A stretch of 11,420 nt of DNA from an uncultured Spirochaetaceae bacterium (GTDB taxonomy: Bacteria > Spirochaetota > Spirochaetia > Treponematales > Treponemataceae): positions 1 to 11,420 of the forward strand of contig CACXDK010000045.1 of assembly GCA_902766345.1 (NCBI GenBank), written 5' to 3'. The notes under the pieces were generated by a model. The model made no database searches and was not told the origin of the DNA. It saw only the letters and a program-made list of their open reading frames with translations. Each line of letters opens with the position of its first letter. The first letter of the stretch is position 1. Positions 1 through 7,871 of this stretch are shown in pieces. A program made the position numbers and the translations under genes.

Positions 1-42
1 AAACGTTTCCAGCAGAAACGTCATGGCGTAACTGTTGAATAA
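1..42 (+). CDS. Possible C-terminal end of an upstream gene (partial)
   Basis: Frame 1 reads 13 codons and stops with TAA at 40-42, about 30 bases before a clear terminator hairpin, which is where the last gene of a transcript would end. The peptide is KRFQQKRHGVTVE. The other two forward frames are also open from the window edge and stop at 31 and 38, so the frame is not proven. The product cannot be recognised from so short a tail. Confidence 0.33.
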   Translation, partial: KRFQQKRHGVTVE

Positions 43-65
43 TTCTCAGTTCTAATAATTTCCAT

Positions 66-107
66 AAAAAAAGAGAGTTCGTACAGATTTTGTGCGGACT
101 CTTTTTT
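66..107 (+). terminator. Rho-independent terminator of the upstream gene
   Basis: A ten-pair stem (75-84 with 92-101, including G-U pairs) encloses a seven-base loop and is followed by six T at 102-107. A run of A at 66-72 precedes it, so the opposite strand would also show a U-tract. It separates the upstream transcript from the ssrA promoter two bases further on. Confidence 0.85.
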
Positions 108-108
108 A

Positions 109-137
109 TTGACAAAAGTTGTTATTATTCTTATACT
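109..137 (+). promoter_or_regulatory. Sigma-70 promoter of ssrA
   Basis: TTGACA (109-114) is a perfect -35 box. TATACT (132-137) is a five-of-six -10 box, and the spacer is exactly 17 bases. Transcription would start near 144, about 15 bases before the mature tmRNA 5' end, leaving a short leader for RNase P to remove. Such a strong promoter fits an abundant stable RNA. Confidence 0.85.
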
Positions 138-158
138 AAAAATATCGGTTCATTTTTA

Positions 159-520
159 GGGGATGCACCGGTTTCGACAGCTAAGAGTAATCTTGTGTTG
201 CAGGTGAGGCTACTTCTGACCTCTAATCAGTTGAAACAAATAACTGAAGACGATTCTTTCGTAGAAAACGAGCAGTTTGCTCTCGCTGCTTAAGCAGCGG
301 AACCGGAACCTATGCTGTGCTGTTCCTAACGGCATAAAGTTCTGTTACCAATAGGGACTTGCTTTGTATTTTGTCTGGAATTTACAGGGGACTTTATCCA
401 GAATAAGGAGACGACGCCTTTGAAGCCGCTACCGTTTCCCGACAATCACCTCGCTTCAATAAACCTGTAGAGGCACCTGGTTAGCTTAATTGGACGCGGG
501 TTCAATTCCCGCCATCTCCA
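159..520 (+). ncRNA. ssrA: tmRNA (transfer-messenger RNA, SsrA)
   Basis: tmRNA works with SmpB to rescue ribosomes stalled on broken mRNA and tags the nascent protein for degradation. The 5' end GGGGATG (159-165) pairs with CATCTCC (513-519) as the tRNA-like acceptor stem, and A520 is the discriminator. The next bases are TTT, so CCA is not encoded and must be added. The T-arm is GCGGG (496-500), loop TTCAATT, CCCGC (508-512). The tag frame ends at TAA 291-293 and reads ...DDSFVENEQFALAA, with the usual protease-recognised ALAA end. The resume codon is uncertain; ACT at 246-248 would give the 16-residue tag TEDDSFVENEQFALAA. The one-piece layout and about 362-base length are normal. Confidence 0.96.
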
Positions 521-526
521 TTTAAC

Positions 527-573
527 AAAAAAAAGCCAGATTTCTTGATTATCAAGGAATCTGGCTTTTTTTT
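527..573. terminator. Bidirectional terminator between ssrA and the SPOR gene
   Basis: A long hairpin pairs AGCCAGATT (534-542) with AATCTGGCT (558-566), then continues through a T-G pair and CTTGA/TCAAG to a three-base loop centred near 550. T runs follow at 566-573 on the plus strand, and A runs at 527-534 give the U-tract on the minus strand. It starts seven bases after tmRNA and ends 28 bases from the stop of the convergent gene, so it can end both transcripts. Confidence 0.9.
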
Positions 574-601
574 CGCACTTTTAGCTATTTTGTTTTTTAT
601 A

Positions 602-2323
602 TTATTTTATCTTTCGTACAAAGGCATCTCTATATCCAAATGCCTTAAACTTTTCAAGAGCTGCACCATATTCATCACCAGTCAAAGGACCAACCATTAC
701 TTTATACCCTTCTCTAGTGTCAAATGGTACTAATATAATAGGATACTTATCGTATCTGTTTACAATCTTCATTCCTGCATCAGATGTTGTTACAGTAGCA
801 ATCTGAACATAATAACTTCCGTTTCTCAAATTCTTATCTTTTATGATAACGTCTTTCTTTTCAGGAACAGGCTTTGGTTTTGAAGTCTCAACAGGAGTTT
901 CGACCTTCTTCTTCGGCTCTTCCTTCTTAGGAGCAGTTTTAGCTTTTGGCTTTGGCTGCTGTCTTGCATATTTAGGATCATATTTAGGTACAACCGCATC
1001 TGTTGGATTAAGAGAGAATACAGAAGTTGTTTCTACAATTTCTTCAATTTCAGGAACATAAACTTCTTCTTCCTCATCTTCAAATTCTTCATCTTCAGAA
1101 TCATCTGTTTCTGCAATAACCTTAACTTCAGGTTCATCTTTTATTGCATCTGTTTCAATAGAATCTGCAAAATTAAATGGTTCTGCAGCAGCAACAGGTT
1201 CATCATTAAATTTTTCTATAACAGCAGAAGCTTTTTCTGGCTTTTTTTCCTGTTCCTGAACCGCTGGAGTTTCAATTCCAGTTTCTACAATAGCTTCAAG
1301 CGGCTCTGTTGTTATCTTTTCAAGAGGAACTGTATCTACAGGAGTTTCAACAGTCTGTTTCGGCGTAACAGGTTCTGTTTCTGTAAGAAAATAATCTGTA
1401 AATTCTTCTTTTACAGGCTCAAAACTATCATATACAGGCTCTAGTTTTTCTTCTTTCTTTTCCGGAATAACAACAGGCTCTGGATCCTCAAAGTCTTCAA
1501 CAGCTGTTTTTGCAACATCTGCTACAACAGGAGCTGAGGCAATTGCTTTTTCTGCAAAAGATTCTGACTCTGTAGCTATAACAGGTTCTTCTTCAGGTAC
1601 AACCTCTTCCTCAACTTTTTCATCCAATGCAGACAAATCTGCAATAGGTTCTATTCTTGTTTCAACTATATTTTTTTCTTCTTCCTGTTCCTCTTCTGCA
1701 TCTACAGAAGTTTCTGATACATATAAAGGCTCTGTATAATCTTCATCTTCGACATCAGATTCATAAGCAGTTTCTGGAACATCAGTATTTTCAGTAAAAT
1801 CGTCGTCTTCAACCTCATCGAAAGTCTCTTCTGTTACATAAGAAACAACAGGTTCTTCTTTTACTTTTGAAACAGGCTTATTATCAAAAGTGTTTTCAGG
1901 AACAGTTTCTTCATCAGCATATACAGAAGCTCCATAAGAAAGAACTCCCGAACCTGCTGCAATTTCATCAAAATCATCAGGACGAGGACTAAGCTTAATT
2001 CTAAGTTGTACAGAAAAATCAATTCCAAGTTTACTTGCAACTTCTGGAGCAATTAAAATGGCAGCATCTTCAGAATCATCCAATGTACCAAGATTTAAAA
2101 CGCTAACCTCTGCCCCATTCTGAGGATTAGAAATTGAAATGCTATCGCCAGGAAGATAATTTTTTGCTTTTGAAAAATAACCGGAAGGCAATTCATTATC
2201 CTGAGATATTTTTACACTTCCAAAAGTATAGGTCTTAGAATCTGCAGCAAATGCAAGACAGAGTGCTATATTCAGAATCGAAAATAAAACCAGTAATTTC
2301 TTCATATATACAAAAGACCTCAT
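602..2323 (-). CDS. Exported SPOR-domain protein with RlpA-like barrel and long acidic linker
   Basis: Likely a cell-wall protein that binds peptidoglycan. An N-terminal signal peptide (about residues 7-26, hydrophobic, ending AFA before AD) sends it across the inner membrane. Residues 30-112 resemble the second half of the RlpA double-psi beta-barrel (YLPGDSISISNPQNG, then IAPEVASKLGI). The RlpA NDRGP motif carrying a catalytic Asp reads NLGTL, so lytic transglycosylase activity is unlikely. Residues 113-440 are a Glu/Asp/Pro-rich, probably disordered linker. Residues 450-490 are Lys/Pro-rich. Residues 500-573 form a SPOR domain (YYVQIATV through YRDAFVRKIK), a fold that binds glycan strands stripped of stem peptides. 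The first ATG overlaps the upstream stop as ATGA. The seventh residue, Met at 2303-2305, is an alternative start giving a classic MKK signal peptide, but its GAGG site is 12 bases away. SPOR call firm, barrel call moderate. Confidence 0.85.
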   Translation of the reverse strand: MRSFVYMKKLLVLFSILNIALCLAFAADSKTYTFGSVKISQDNELPSGYFSKAKNYLPGDSISISNPQNGAEVSVLNLGTLDDSEDAAILIAPEVASKLGIDFSVQLRIKLSPRPDDFDEIAAGSGVLSYGASVYADEETVPENTFDNKPVSKVKEEPVVSYVTEETFDEVEDDDFTENTDVPETAYESDVEDEDYTEPLYVSETSVDAEEEQEEEKNIVETRIEPIADLSALDEKVEEEVVPEEEPVIATESESFAEKAIASAPVVADVAKTAVEDFEDPEPVVIPEKKEEKLEPVYDSFEPVKEEFTDYFLTETEPVTPKQTVETPVDTVPLEKITTEPLEAIVETGIETPAVQEQEKKPEKASAVIEKFNDEPVAAAEPFNFADSIETDAIKDEPEVKVIAETDDSEDEEFEDEEEEVYVPEIEEIVETTSVFSLNPTDAVVPKYDPKYARQQPKPKAKTAPKKEEPKKKVETPVETSKPKPVPEKKDVIIKDKNLRNGSYYVQIATVTTSDAGMKIVNRYDKYPIILVPFDTREGYKVMVGPLTGDEYGAALEKFKAFGYRDAFVRKIK

Positions 2324-2847
2324 CTTTCTATTAAAAATTTATTAATTTCAGTTGCAACTGCACGTGAAAAAACAGCTACACCATTTTTATTATCAGAAGA
2401 ATCTTTGACTTTACCAACATTTCTCTTCCCAGAAGATAATTTTGCTCCAGATTTCGCATCAAATACTTCCCATTTGATTTCCTTTATATTACGAAGGATA
2501 ACAGCTTCTGGATTACAGGAAGAAGAAACATCATATTCCATTACTAAAGCAATAAAATAACGGCACAAACCTTCCTGAGATTCATCAAGAGATTTATAAT
2601 ATATAGCCTGATCTTCTTGTTCACTAAAAGAAACTGCCGTTGGAAAATTCGTTACGATATCCCCTTGATCAAAAAAATAGTCAAAAAAAGTATTCTCAAC
2701 CACAACAGAAGCAGAACGAATTTTTTCCTGACTAGAATCATGTTGAATAATCTGAAACGAAATTGCAGCGGCAGTCGCAGCATTCACTACAAACCCCATT
2801 AGAACCAACAACGATACTAAAAATTTTGGTCTGCAGAGTTTTCCCAT
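2320..2847 (-). CDS. Small exported or membrane-anchored protein, function unknown
   Basis: The 175-residue product is not one I recognise. It has a basic start (MGKLCRPK) and a hydrophobic stretch at about residues 9-30 that fits an uncleaved signal anchor or a signal peptide. No lipobox is evident. The rest is a soluble, mixed alpha/beta-looking domain with one cysteine pair region (C94, C111) and no catalytic motif that I can name. A strong Shine-Dalgarno, GAGGGG, lies six bases upstream of the ATG and supports the start. The stop codon overlaps the ATG of the SPOR gene (ATGA), so the two are probably translationally coupled and may act together at the cell envelope. That shared role is inference from the overlap and the shared export signal. 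Confidence 0.8.
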   Translation of the reverse strand: MGKLCRPKFLVSLLVLMGFVVNAATAAAISFQIIQHDSSQEKIRSASVVVENTFFDYFFDQGDIVTNFPTAVSFSEQEDQAIYYKSLDESQEGLCRYFIALVMEYDVSSSCNPEAVILRNIKEIKWEVFDAKSGAKLSSGKRNVGKVKDSSDNKNGVAVFSRAVATEINKFLIER

Positions 2848-2926
2848 TTTTATCCCCTCGAGAAAAAAACTTCTCTACTTTGTACATCGGCAAATTTAAG
2901 TCTCAGTTTACAAAATCTTTCTATTG

Positions 2927-2955
2927 TTTAGATATAAAATCTATGTTAGTATAAA
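2927..2955 (+). promoter_or_regulatory. Candidate promoter of the five-gene plus-strand operon
   Basis: TTTAGA (2927-2932), 17 bases, then TATAAA (2950-2955) gives a moderate sigma-70 match, predicting a start near 2962 and an 18-base leader with AGAGGA at 2970-2975 before the ATG at 2980. The 132-base divergent spacer (2848-2979) is very AT-rich, so alternatives exist, such as TTTACA at 2907 with TAGATA at 2929. No convincing minus-strand promoter could be singled out. Confidence 0.4.
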
Positions 2956-2979
2956 TAGGAACACTTTTCAGAGGAAATC

Positions 2980-4509
2980 ATGAATAAAGTCGAAACACAT
3001 CTTTACATCATTGGAGCTGGATTTGCAGGTCAAATGATTGCAAAAGATTTAATGAGAAAAAAGATATTTGGTACAGTTGCAGCCTTTCTTGATGATAACA
3101 AAGATCTGATCGGTACAAAAATAGACGGAATACCTGTTTTAGGTCCAATAGACCAAGTAGCAGCATTACTTAGAGTAAGTGCTATTGATGAGGCAATCAT
3201 ATCAATACCAAGTGCTAGCGGTGAACGGATAAGAAACATACACAATATTTTAAAAAGCAATGGTTTTTTCAGAATAAAAATTCTGCCGTCTATAAGCCAA
3301 GTAATTGATGGAAAAGCTCACCTTGTACAAACTCGTAATATAAATCCCTTAGACATACTGGGTAGAACCCCTATTATAATTCCACTGCACGAGAGCCTTG
3401 CCTATCTGAAAGGAAAAAGAGTTCTCATAACAGGTGCTGGCGGTTCTATTGGAAGCGAACTTGCAAGACAGTTGCTTTCAGGTGGAAGCGAAAGACTGTA
3501 TCTATTCGGACATGGAGAAAACTCAATAGTTAAAATATACCGAGAACTCCATATTCTGCAAAATGAAGGTGTCGGGGAAAAAGCTTCTGTAGTACCTATC
3601 ATTGGAGACATGAAAGATAGGGAGTATGTAAAATATATCATAAAGAAAACAAGGGCAGATGTTATTTTCCATTGTGCTGCATATAAGCATGTTCCAATGA
3701 TGGAAGAAAATCCTGTCGCAGTTATAGAAAACAATGTTTTAGGAACAAAAAATCTTCTTGACGCAGCATTGGAAAGCGGAACAGAACGATTTGTTCTCAT
3801 ATCAACAGATAAAGCTGTAGATCCTGTAAGTGTATACGGTGTAAGCAAAATGTTGTGTGAAAAACTTATTACCGAATACTCAGCAAAAACATCTCAAAAG
3901 CAGTCATTCATGTTTGTCCGCTTTGGTAACGTACTTGGCTCAAGAGGTTCTATTCTACCAATATTCATGGAGCAAATTCAGAATGGCGGACCTGTCACCG
4001 TTACCGATAAAAACATGGAACGCTATTTTATGACCATTCCAGAAGCTTGTTCTCTTGTATTACAGGCAGGTGGCGTTGGACAAAATGGAGCTTCATATCT
4101 TCTGGACATGGGAGAACCTGTCAAAATTATTGATCTTGCAGAACAAATTATAAGATTCAGTGGTTTTGAACCATACGAAGACATAGACATAAAGTTTATT
4201 GGTGCTAGACGTGGAGAGCGACTAGTAGAACCTTTATGGCTCAAAGAAGAAAATCCTGTACCTACAGATTACAAAAAGCTCCTCAAATTAACAAACATTC
4301 CGTCTAAAACATTTAATTTAGACACACTCATAGAACAAATTCTACCGATCTGTACATTTGATGCTCAAAAACCTGATTTATATAGAAACAAAGAAGTTCT
4401 TGTTTCTATATTACGTCAAGCAGTTCCAACTCTCGATGAATTTTATAAAGAAGAAGAACAATTTGGCAAGCGCACAGATATGGCAACATCAGTAAAGGTG
4501 GTTTTATAA
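2980..4509 (+). CDS. UDP-N-acetylglucosamine 4,6-dehydratase, CapD/FlaA1/PglF family, soluble form
   Basis: Predicted to remove water from UDP-GlcNAc (or a close UDP-sugar), giving a 4-keto-6-deoxy sugar for surface glycans or protein glycosylation. Two nucleotide-binding folds are visible: an N-terminal Rossmann domain (IGAGFAGQ, residues 11-18), then the SDR core with TGAGGSIGSEL (151-161), HCAAYKHVPMMEENP (231-245), STDKA (275-279) and YGVSK (286-290). Long relatives such as WbpM and PglF have four N-terminal membrane helices; these are absent, so the 509-residue protein should be cytosolic. It has Tyr in the YxxxK position where WbpM-type enzymes have Met. It ends one base before the aminotransferase start. 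The start is supported by AGAGGA just upstream. Family call is firm; the exact sugar and the C5 stereochemistry are not determined. Confidence 0.93.
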   Translation: MNKVETHLYIIGAGFAGQMIAKDLMRKKIFGTVAAFLDDNKDLIGTKIDGIPVLGPIDQVAALLRVSAIDEAIISIPSASGERIRNIHNILKSNGFFRIKILPSISQVIDGKAHLVQTRNINPLDILGRTPIIIPLHESLAYLKGKRVLITGAGGSIGSELARQLLSGGSERLYLFGHGENSIVKIYRELHILQNEGVGEKASVVPIIGDMKDREYVKYIIKKTRADVIFHCAAYKHVPMMEENPVAVIENNVLGTKNLLDAALESGTERFVLISTDKAVDPVSVYGVSKMLCEKLITEYSAKTSQKQSFMFVRFGNVLGSRGSILPIFMEQIQNGGPVTVTDKNMERYFMTIPEACSLVLQAGGVGQNGASYLLDMGEPVKIIDLAEQIIRFSGFEPYEDIDIKFIGARRGERLVEPLWLKEENPVPTDYKKLLKLTNIPSKTFNLDTLIEQILPICTFDAQKPDLYRNKEVLVSILRQAVPTLDEFYKEEEQFGKRTDMATSVKVVL

Positions 4510-4510
4510 A

Positions 4511-5695
4511 ATGGCAGATAATACTCTCAAAGTACCCTTTTTTAAGGCATCTATAGGAACGGAAGAAGAAGAAGCTGTGTTAAAAGTTTTACGCAGCGGA
4601 TGGCTTACAACAGGTAAAGAAAATCTAGAATTTGAAAAAGAATTCGCAAAAAAAATAAATGTACCTTATGCCTTAGGTGTAAACAGTAATACAAGTGGCA
4701 TGGTGCTTGCAATGGAAGCCTGCGGAGTAAAGCCAGGAAAAGCTGTAATTACAACTCCATACACATTTGTTTCAACAGCAGCCTGTGCAAGATTGCTTGG
4801 GGCAGATGTATATTTTGCAGACATAGAAGAAAACTCATATTCCATAGATCCTAAATCGATAGAAGCTATATTAAAAAGTGACAAAGGCAAAAATGTCGTT
4901 GCTATAGTTCCAGTCCACATTGCTGGAAATGTATGTAACATGGAAGCTATAATGTCACTGGCAAAACAATACGGAGTAAAAGTCATAGAAGACTGTGCAC
5001 ATTCATTCCCAAGTCCTACAAAACTTGGTTATGCAGGAGCTATTGGAGACATCGGTGTATTTTCATTCTATGTAACTAAAACAATTACCACTGGCGAAGG
5101 CGGAATGGTCACAACAAAAGATGAAGCGCTTGCCAAAAGAATGACAACAATGAGAATGCACGGCATGGACAGAACAACATGGGATCGCTATACATCACCA
5201 AAAGCATCATGGGAATATGACATTATTGCACCAGGATACAAATATAATCTACCGGATATTCTTGCGGCACTGGGACGAGTACAGCTTGCAAAAGCAGATT
5301 TATTCGATAAAAAAAGAAAAGCTCATGTAGAAAAATACAATGCAGCCTTTAAGGATATAGATTTTATAAAACTTCCTCCAACAGGCGAAGGAAACTCCTG
5401 GCATCTTTATCTTATGCGCCTAGACTTGTCAAAACTCACTTGTACAAGAGAACAGTTTGCAAAGGAATTACAAGCTTCTGGAGTTGGAATAAGTGTTCAT
5501 TTTATTCCAGTATTCCATTTTTCTTACTGGAAAGATCTTTATAAAGATTTTGATGCAGAACATTTTCCTCATGCAGAAAAACAATATAATGAAACCATAT
5601 CAATTCCTCTTTGGCCAGATATGACTGACGACATGATTTCTTATGTTATAGAGACAATAAAATCAATAGGAACAAAGTATCATGCCGACAGATAA
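4511..5695 (+). CDS. DegT/DnrJ/EryC1/StrS-family sugar aminotransferase (PLP)
   Basis: Predicted to transfer an amino group, usually from glutamate, to the 4-keto sugar made by the preceding dehydratase, forming a 4-amino-4,6-dideoxy UDP-sugar. The 394-residue length is typical. PLP features: the Schiff-base lysine is K190 in FYVTKTITTGEGG, and D161 in IEDCAHS should pair with the pyridine nitrogen. The substrate-binding start (PFFKASIGTEEEEAVLKVLRSGWLTTG) and the HFIPVFHFSYW segment near residues 333-343 are family hallmarks. AAAGGTGG (4494-4501) is a good ribosome-binding site nine bases from the ATG. The 3' end overlaps the next gene by 14 bases. No acetyltransferase or glycosyltransferase lies in the window to finish the pathway, so the final sugar cannot be named. 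Confidence 0.93.
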   Translation: MADNTLKVPFFKASIGTEEEEAVLKVLRSGWLTTGKENLEFEKEFAKKINVPYALGVNSNTSGMVLAMEACGVKPGKAVITTPYTFVSTAACARLLGADVYFADIEENSYSIDPKSIEAILKSDKGKNVVAIVPVHIAGNVCNMEAIMSLAKQYGVKVIEDCAHSFPSPTKLGYAGAIGDIGVFSFYVTKTITTGEGGMVTTKDEALAKRMTTMRMHGMDRTTWDRYTSPKASWEYDIIAPGYKYNLPDILAALGRVQLAKADLFDKKRKAHVEKYNAAFKDIDFIKLPPTGEGNSWHLYLMRLDLSKLTCTREQFAKELQASGVGISVHFIPVFHFSYWKDLYKDFDAEHFPHAEKQYNETISIPLWPDMTDDMISYVIETIKSIGTKYHADR

Positions 5696-7871
5696 ACTGC
5701 CAGTAACAAAAAAATATTCTTCCCTAAAAAATAGAATCTCAGTAAAAAATGATTTTTACAGTGATATTGCATTTAAGAACATGCTTTATGCAATTACTAT
5801 AAGAAGCCCTATTGATAGAGGAATAATTACATCAATCTTTCAGGAAACAATTCCAGACGGCTATTATCTTTTTACAGCACGTGATGTTCCTGGAAGCAAT
5901 ATGCTTGAAACTCCACAAGGAAAAATCTCCATTTTCAGTGAAGGAAATGTTTCGTACAAAGGGGAACCAATTGGCATTCTTGTAGGACCAGATGAAAGAA
6001 CATTACTGCAGATTCAGCAGTCACTACAGATAAACTATGATACAAATACCATAGAAGACTATATAGAACCGTTGAACGATGAAAAAACAGAGTTGTCATC
6101 TCCATCATCTACAAAAAGAACTCTTGTCAGAGGAAAAGACGCAGAACATATTGAAGATATTTTTTCATCTGCAGAATATGTTGCAGAACATGAATGGACA
6201 TACAATCTAAACACTCCTTATTACCGAGAACCTCAGGGAGCTGTAGCCCATTATGATGGAGAACAGCTTTCTGTATACACCCCGACACAATGGATAGTTA
6301 ATCTTAGAAATGCTCTTTGTAAAACAACATCAATTGATACAGACAACATCATAATAAACAAAACAAAATCTTACGATCACACAACAAATAGCATCTGGTA
6401 TAATACAATTATTTCCTGTCAGGTTGCCGTTGCTGCATATCATACCAAAAGCTATGTCAAATTAATGTACACTAGACAGGAACAGGAAACCTTTATTGAC
6501 TGCATGACTCCTGTACACTTTAACTATAAATCTGCAGCCGATAAAGACGGACATTTACTTGCTGTAAAAGCAGATATTGACCTTGATACAGGCAGCAACA
6601 ATCTTTTTGCAAACGAAATAATTGACAGACTGGTCATTTCTGCCTGCGGTTGCTACAGTGCCCCAAATATCAACATAACAGTTAATGCAAAACATTCCAG
6701 AAAACCACCTCTTTCTATAGATTTACAGCTATTAGATTCCGCATCTTTTTTTGCATCTGAAAATCAGATGAACCTTATGAGTGAAATCATCGGCATTTCT
6801 CCAGCTGAAATCAGAAAAATAAATCTGACAGAAATAAACACAGAAGCAAGCGAAGAAAAAAAAGAAGAACAGCAACAATTGTATCCGTCATTCTTTTTTA
6901 CACCAAAAGCACAGGAAACAATAGACGCATTAATAAATTCAAGCAGCTTCAATAGAAAATATGCAGCATATAAATTAAACAGCCTTGCAAGAATAAGAAA
7001 TGGAGCTCAGGAATTCATAGCATCACCGAATTCTGCCCCACTACGAGGTATTGGTTCTGCATGCGGTTTTGAAGGTTCTTTTTATTACGGTTCAGAACTA
7101 TATGGTTCAGAACAGACACTCGATGTAACTCTTGAAGAAAATGGAACTCTCACAATCCACTGCTCACCAATATCAAAATCCATCCAAGAAATCTGGACAC
7201 ATCTTGCAGCAGACGTATTAGGGCTTCCAGCATCATCTGTAAAAATAAACTCAAACTTTGAAACAGATAATGAACCTCTTTTGCCAGAAAGTGCCCATGC
7301 AAACATAAGCATTTTGACAGGTCTGTTAAAAAAGTGCTGTGAATCCATAAAGCGCAGAAAAGAAGGCTCTGAAATTCCATATACAGTAAAGAAAAAACTT
7401 TCTTCACAGGAAAGAAAAAGCTGGAATACAGAAAACTATACAGGAGAACCATTTCACAGATCATCATTTGCGGTTGCATTTGTCGAAGTAGAATTTGATC
7501 CATGTACTTTCAGGGAAATAATCCGCGAAATAGATATAGTTATTAATGGTGGCAAAATATTAAATTCACAGGCAGCAGAAAACAGTATAAGACTTGGAAT
7601 AGAAAAAGTCTTACGTTCTCTTGTAGAAGATGATTCAATAGAATGTGACAACATAAAAATATCCTTCGTAGCCTCTGATGAAGAACCAGCAGAAATAGGT
7701 AAATTAGTATATCAAGTCATTCCTGCAGCATATACAGAAGCAATTTCTCAGGCTATAGGTAAAGTAATCAATCGCATTCCGATAAAGACAGACACCTTGT
7801 ATAACATCATAAAAACAGAATACAAAGCAGAAACAGAGGAGCAGGAACATGCAGATTCCATTAAATCTTAA
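5682..7871 (+). CDS. Xanthine dehydrogenase-like large subunit lacking molybdenum-site residues
   Basis: Related along its full length (729 residues) to the molybdopterin-binding subunit of the xanthine dehydrogenase/aldehyde oxidase family. Residues 30-120 match the a/b hammerhead domain (LYAITIRSP, FTARDVPGSN, YKGEPIGILV). The AVAAYHTKSYVKLMYTRQEQ segment, RGIGSACGFEG (455-465), AADVLGLP and FVEVEFDP (600-607) also align. The cofactor contacts are gone: the GGGFGGK loop reads KSYDHTT (229-235), the R-G-F-G motif reads SIDLQLL (345-351), the GQG loop reads SKSIQEI (498-504), and the C-terminal GIGE with the catalytic Glu reads EIGK (671-674). There is no frameshift or stop, so it is a maintained gene, not a pseudogene. 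It overlaps the aminotransferase by 14 bases and the 2Fe-2S gene by 23. Hydroxylase activity is unlikely; true role unknown. Confidence 0.88.
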   Translation: MPTDKLPVTKKYSSLKNRISVKNDFYSDIAFKNMLYAITIRSPIDRGIITSIFQETIPDGYYLFTARDVPGSNMLETPQGKISIFSEGNVSYKGEPIGILVGPDERTLLQIQQSLQINYDTNTIEDYIEPLNDEKTELSSPSSTKRTLVRGKDAEHIEDIFSSAEYVAEHEWTYNLNTPYYREPQGAVAHYDGEQLSVYTPTQWIVNLRNALCKTTSIDTDNIIINKTKSYDHTTNSIWYNTIISCQVAVAAYHTKSYVKLMYTRQEQETFIDCMTPVHFNYKSAADKDGHLLAVKADIDLDTGSNNLFANEIIDRLVISACGCYSAPNINITVNAKHSRKPPLSIDLQLLDSASFFASENQMNLMSEIIGISPAEIRKINLTEINTEASEEKKEEQQQLYPSFFFTPKAQETIDALINSSSFNRKYAAYKLNSLARIRNGAQEFIASPNSAPLRGIGSACGFEGSFYYGSELYGSEQTLDVTLEENGTLTIHCSPISKSIQEIWTHLAADVLGLPASSVKINSNFETDNEPLLPESAHANISILTGLLKKCCESIKRRKEGSEIPYTVKKKLSSQERKSWNTENYTGEPFHRSSFAVAFVEVEFDPCTFREIIREIDIVINGGKILNSQAAENSIRLGIEKVLRSLVEDDSIECDNIKISFVASDEEPAEIGKLVYQVIPAAYTEAISQAIGKVINRIPIKTDTLYNIIKTEYKAETEEQEHADSIKS

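Noticed and set aside
90..293. 67-codon open frame ending in ENEQFALAA
   Set aside because: It is the tmRNA tag frame extended backwards by chance through the terminator and promoter; only the final codons are translated, by trans-translation.
2860..2876. GAGAA/TTCTC inverted repeat upstream of the 175-residue gene
   Set aside because: Only five AT-rich pairs around an A-rich loop; too weak to call an operator or a riboswitch.
3402..3848. 148-codon minus-strand frame inside the dehydratase gene
   Set aside because: It lies wholly antisense to a gene with clear family motifs, and its translation shows no domain.
7437..7457. TGEPF (residues 587-591) as the catalytic GEP glutamate of the hydroxylase
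   Set aside because: It lies before the conserved FVEVEFDP block, whereas the family's catalytic Glu lies well after it, near the C-terminus, where this protein reads EIGK.
5682..7871. Large hydroxylase-like gene as a pseudogene
   Set aside because: No stop or frameshift, near-normal length, structural motifs kept, and start and end overlap neighbours with usable ribosome-binding sites.
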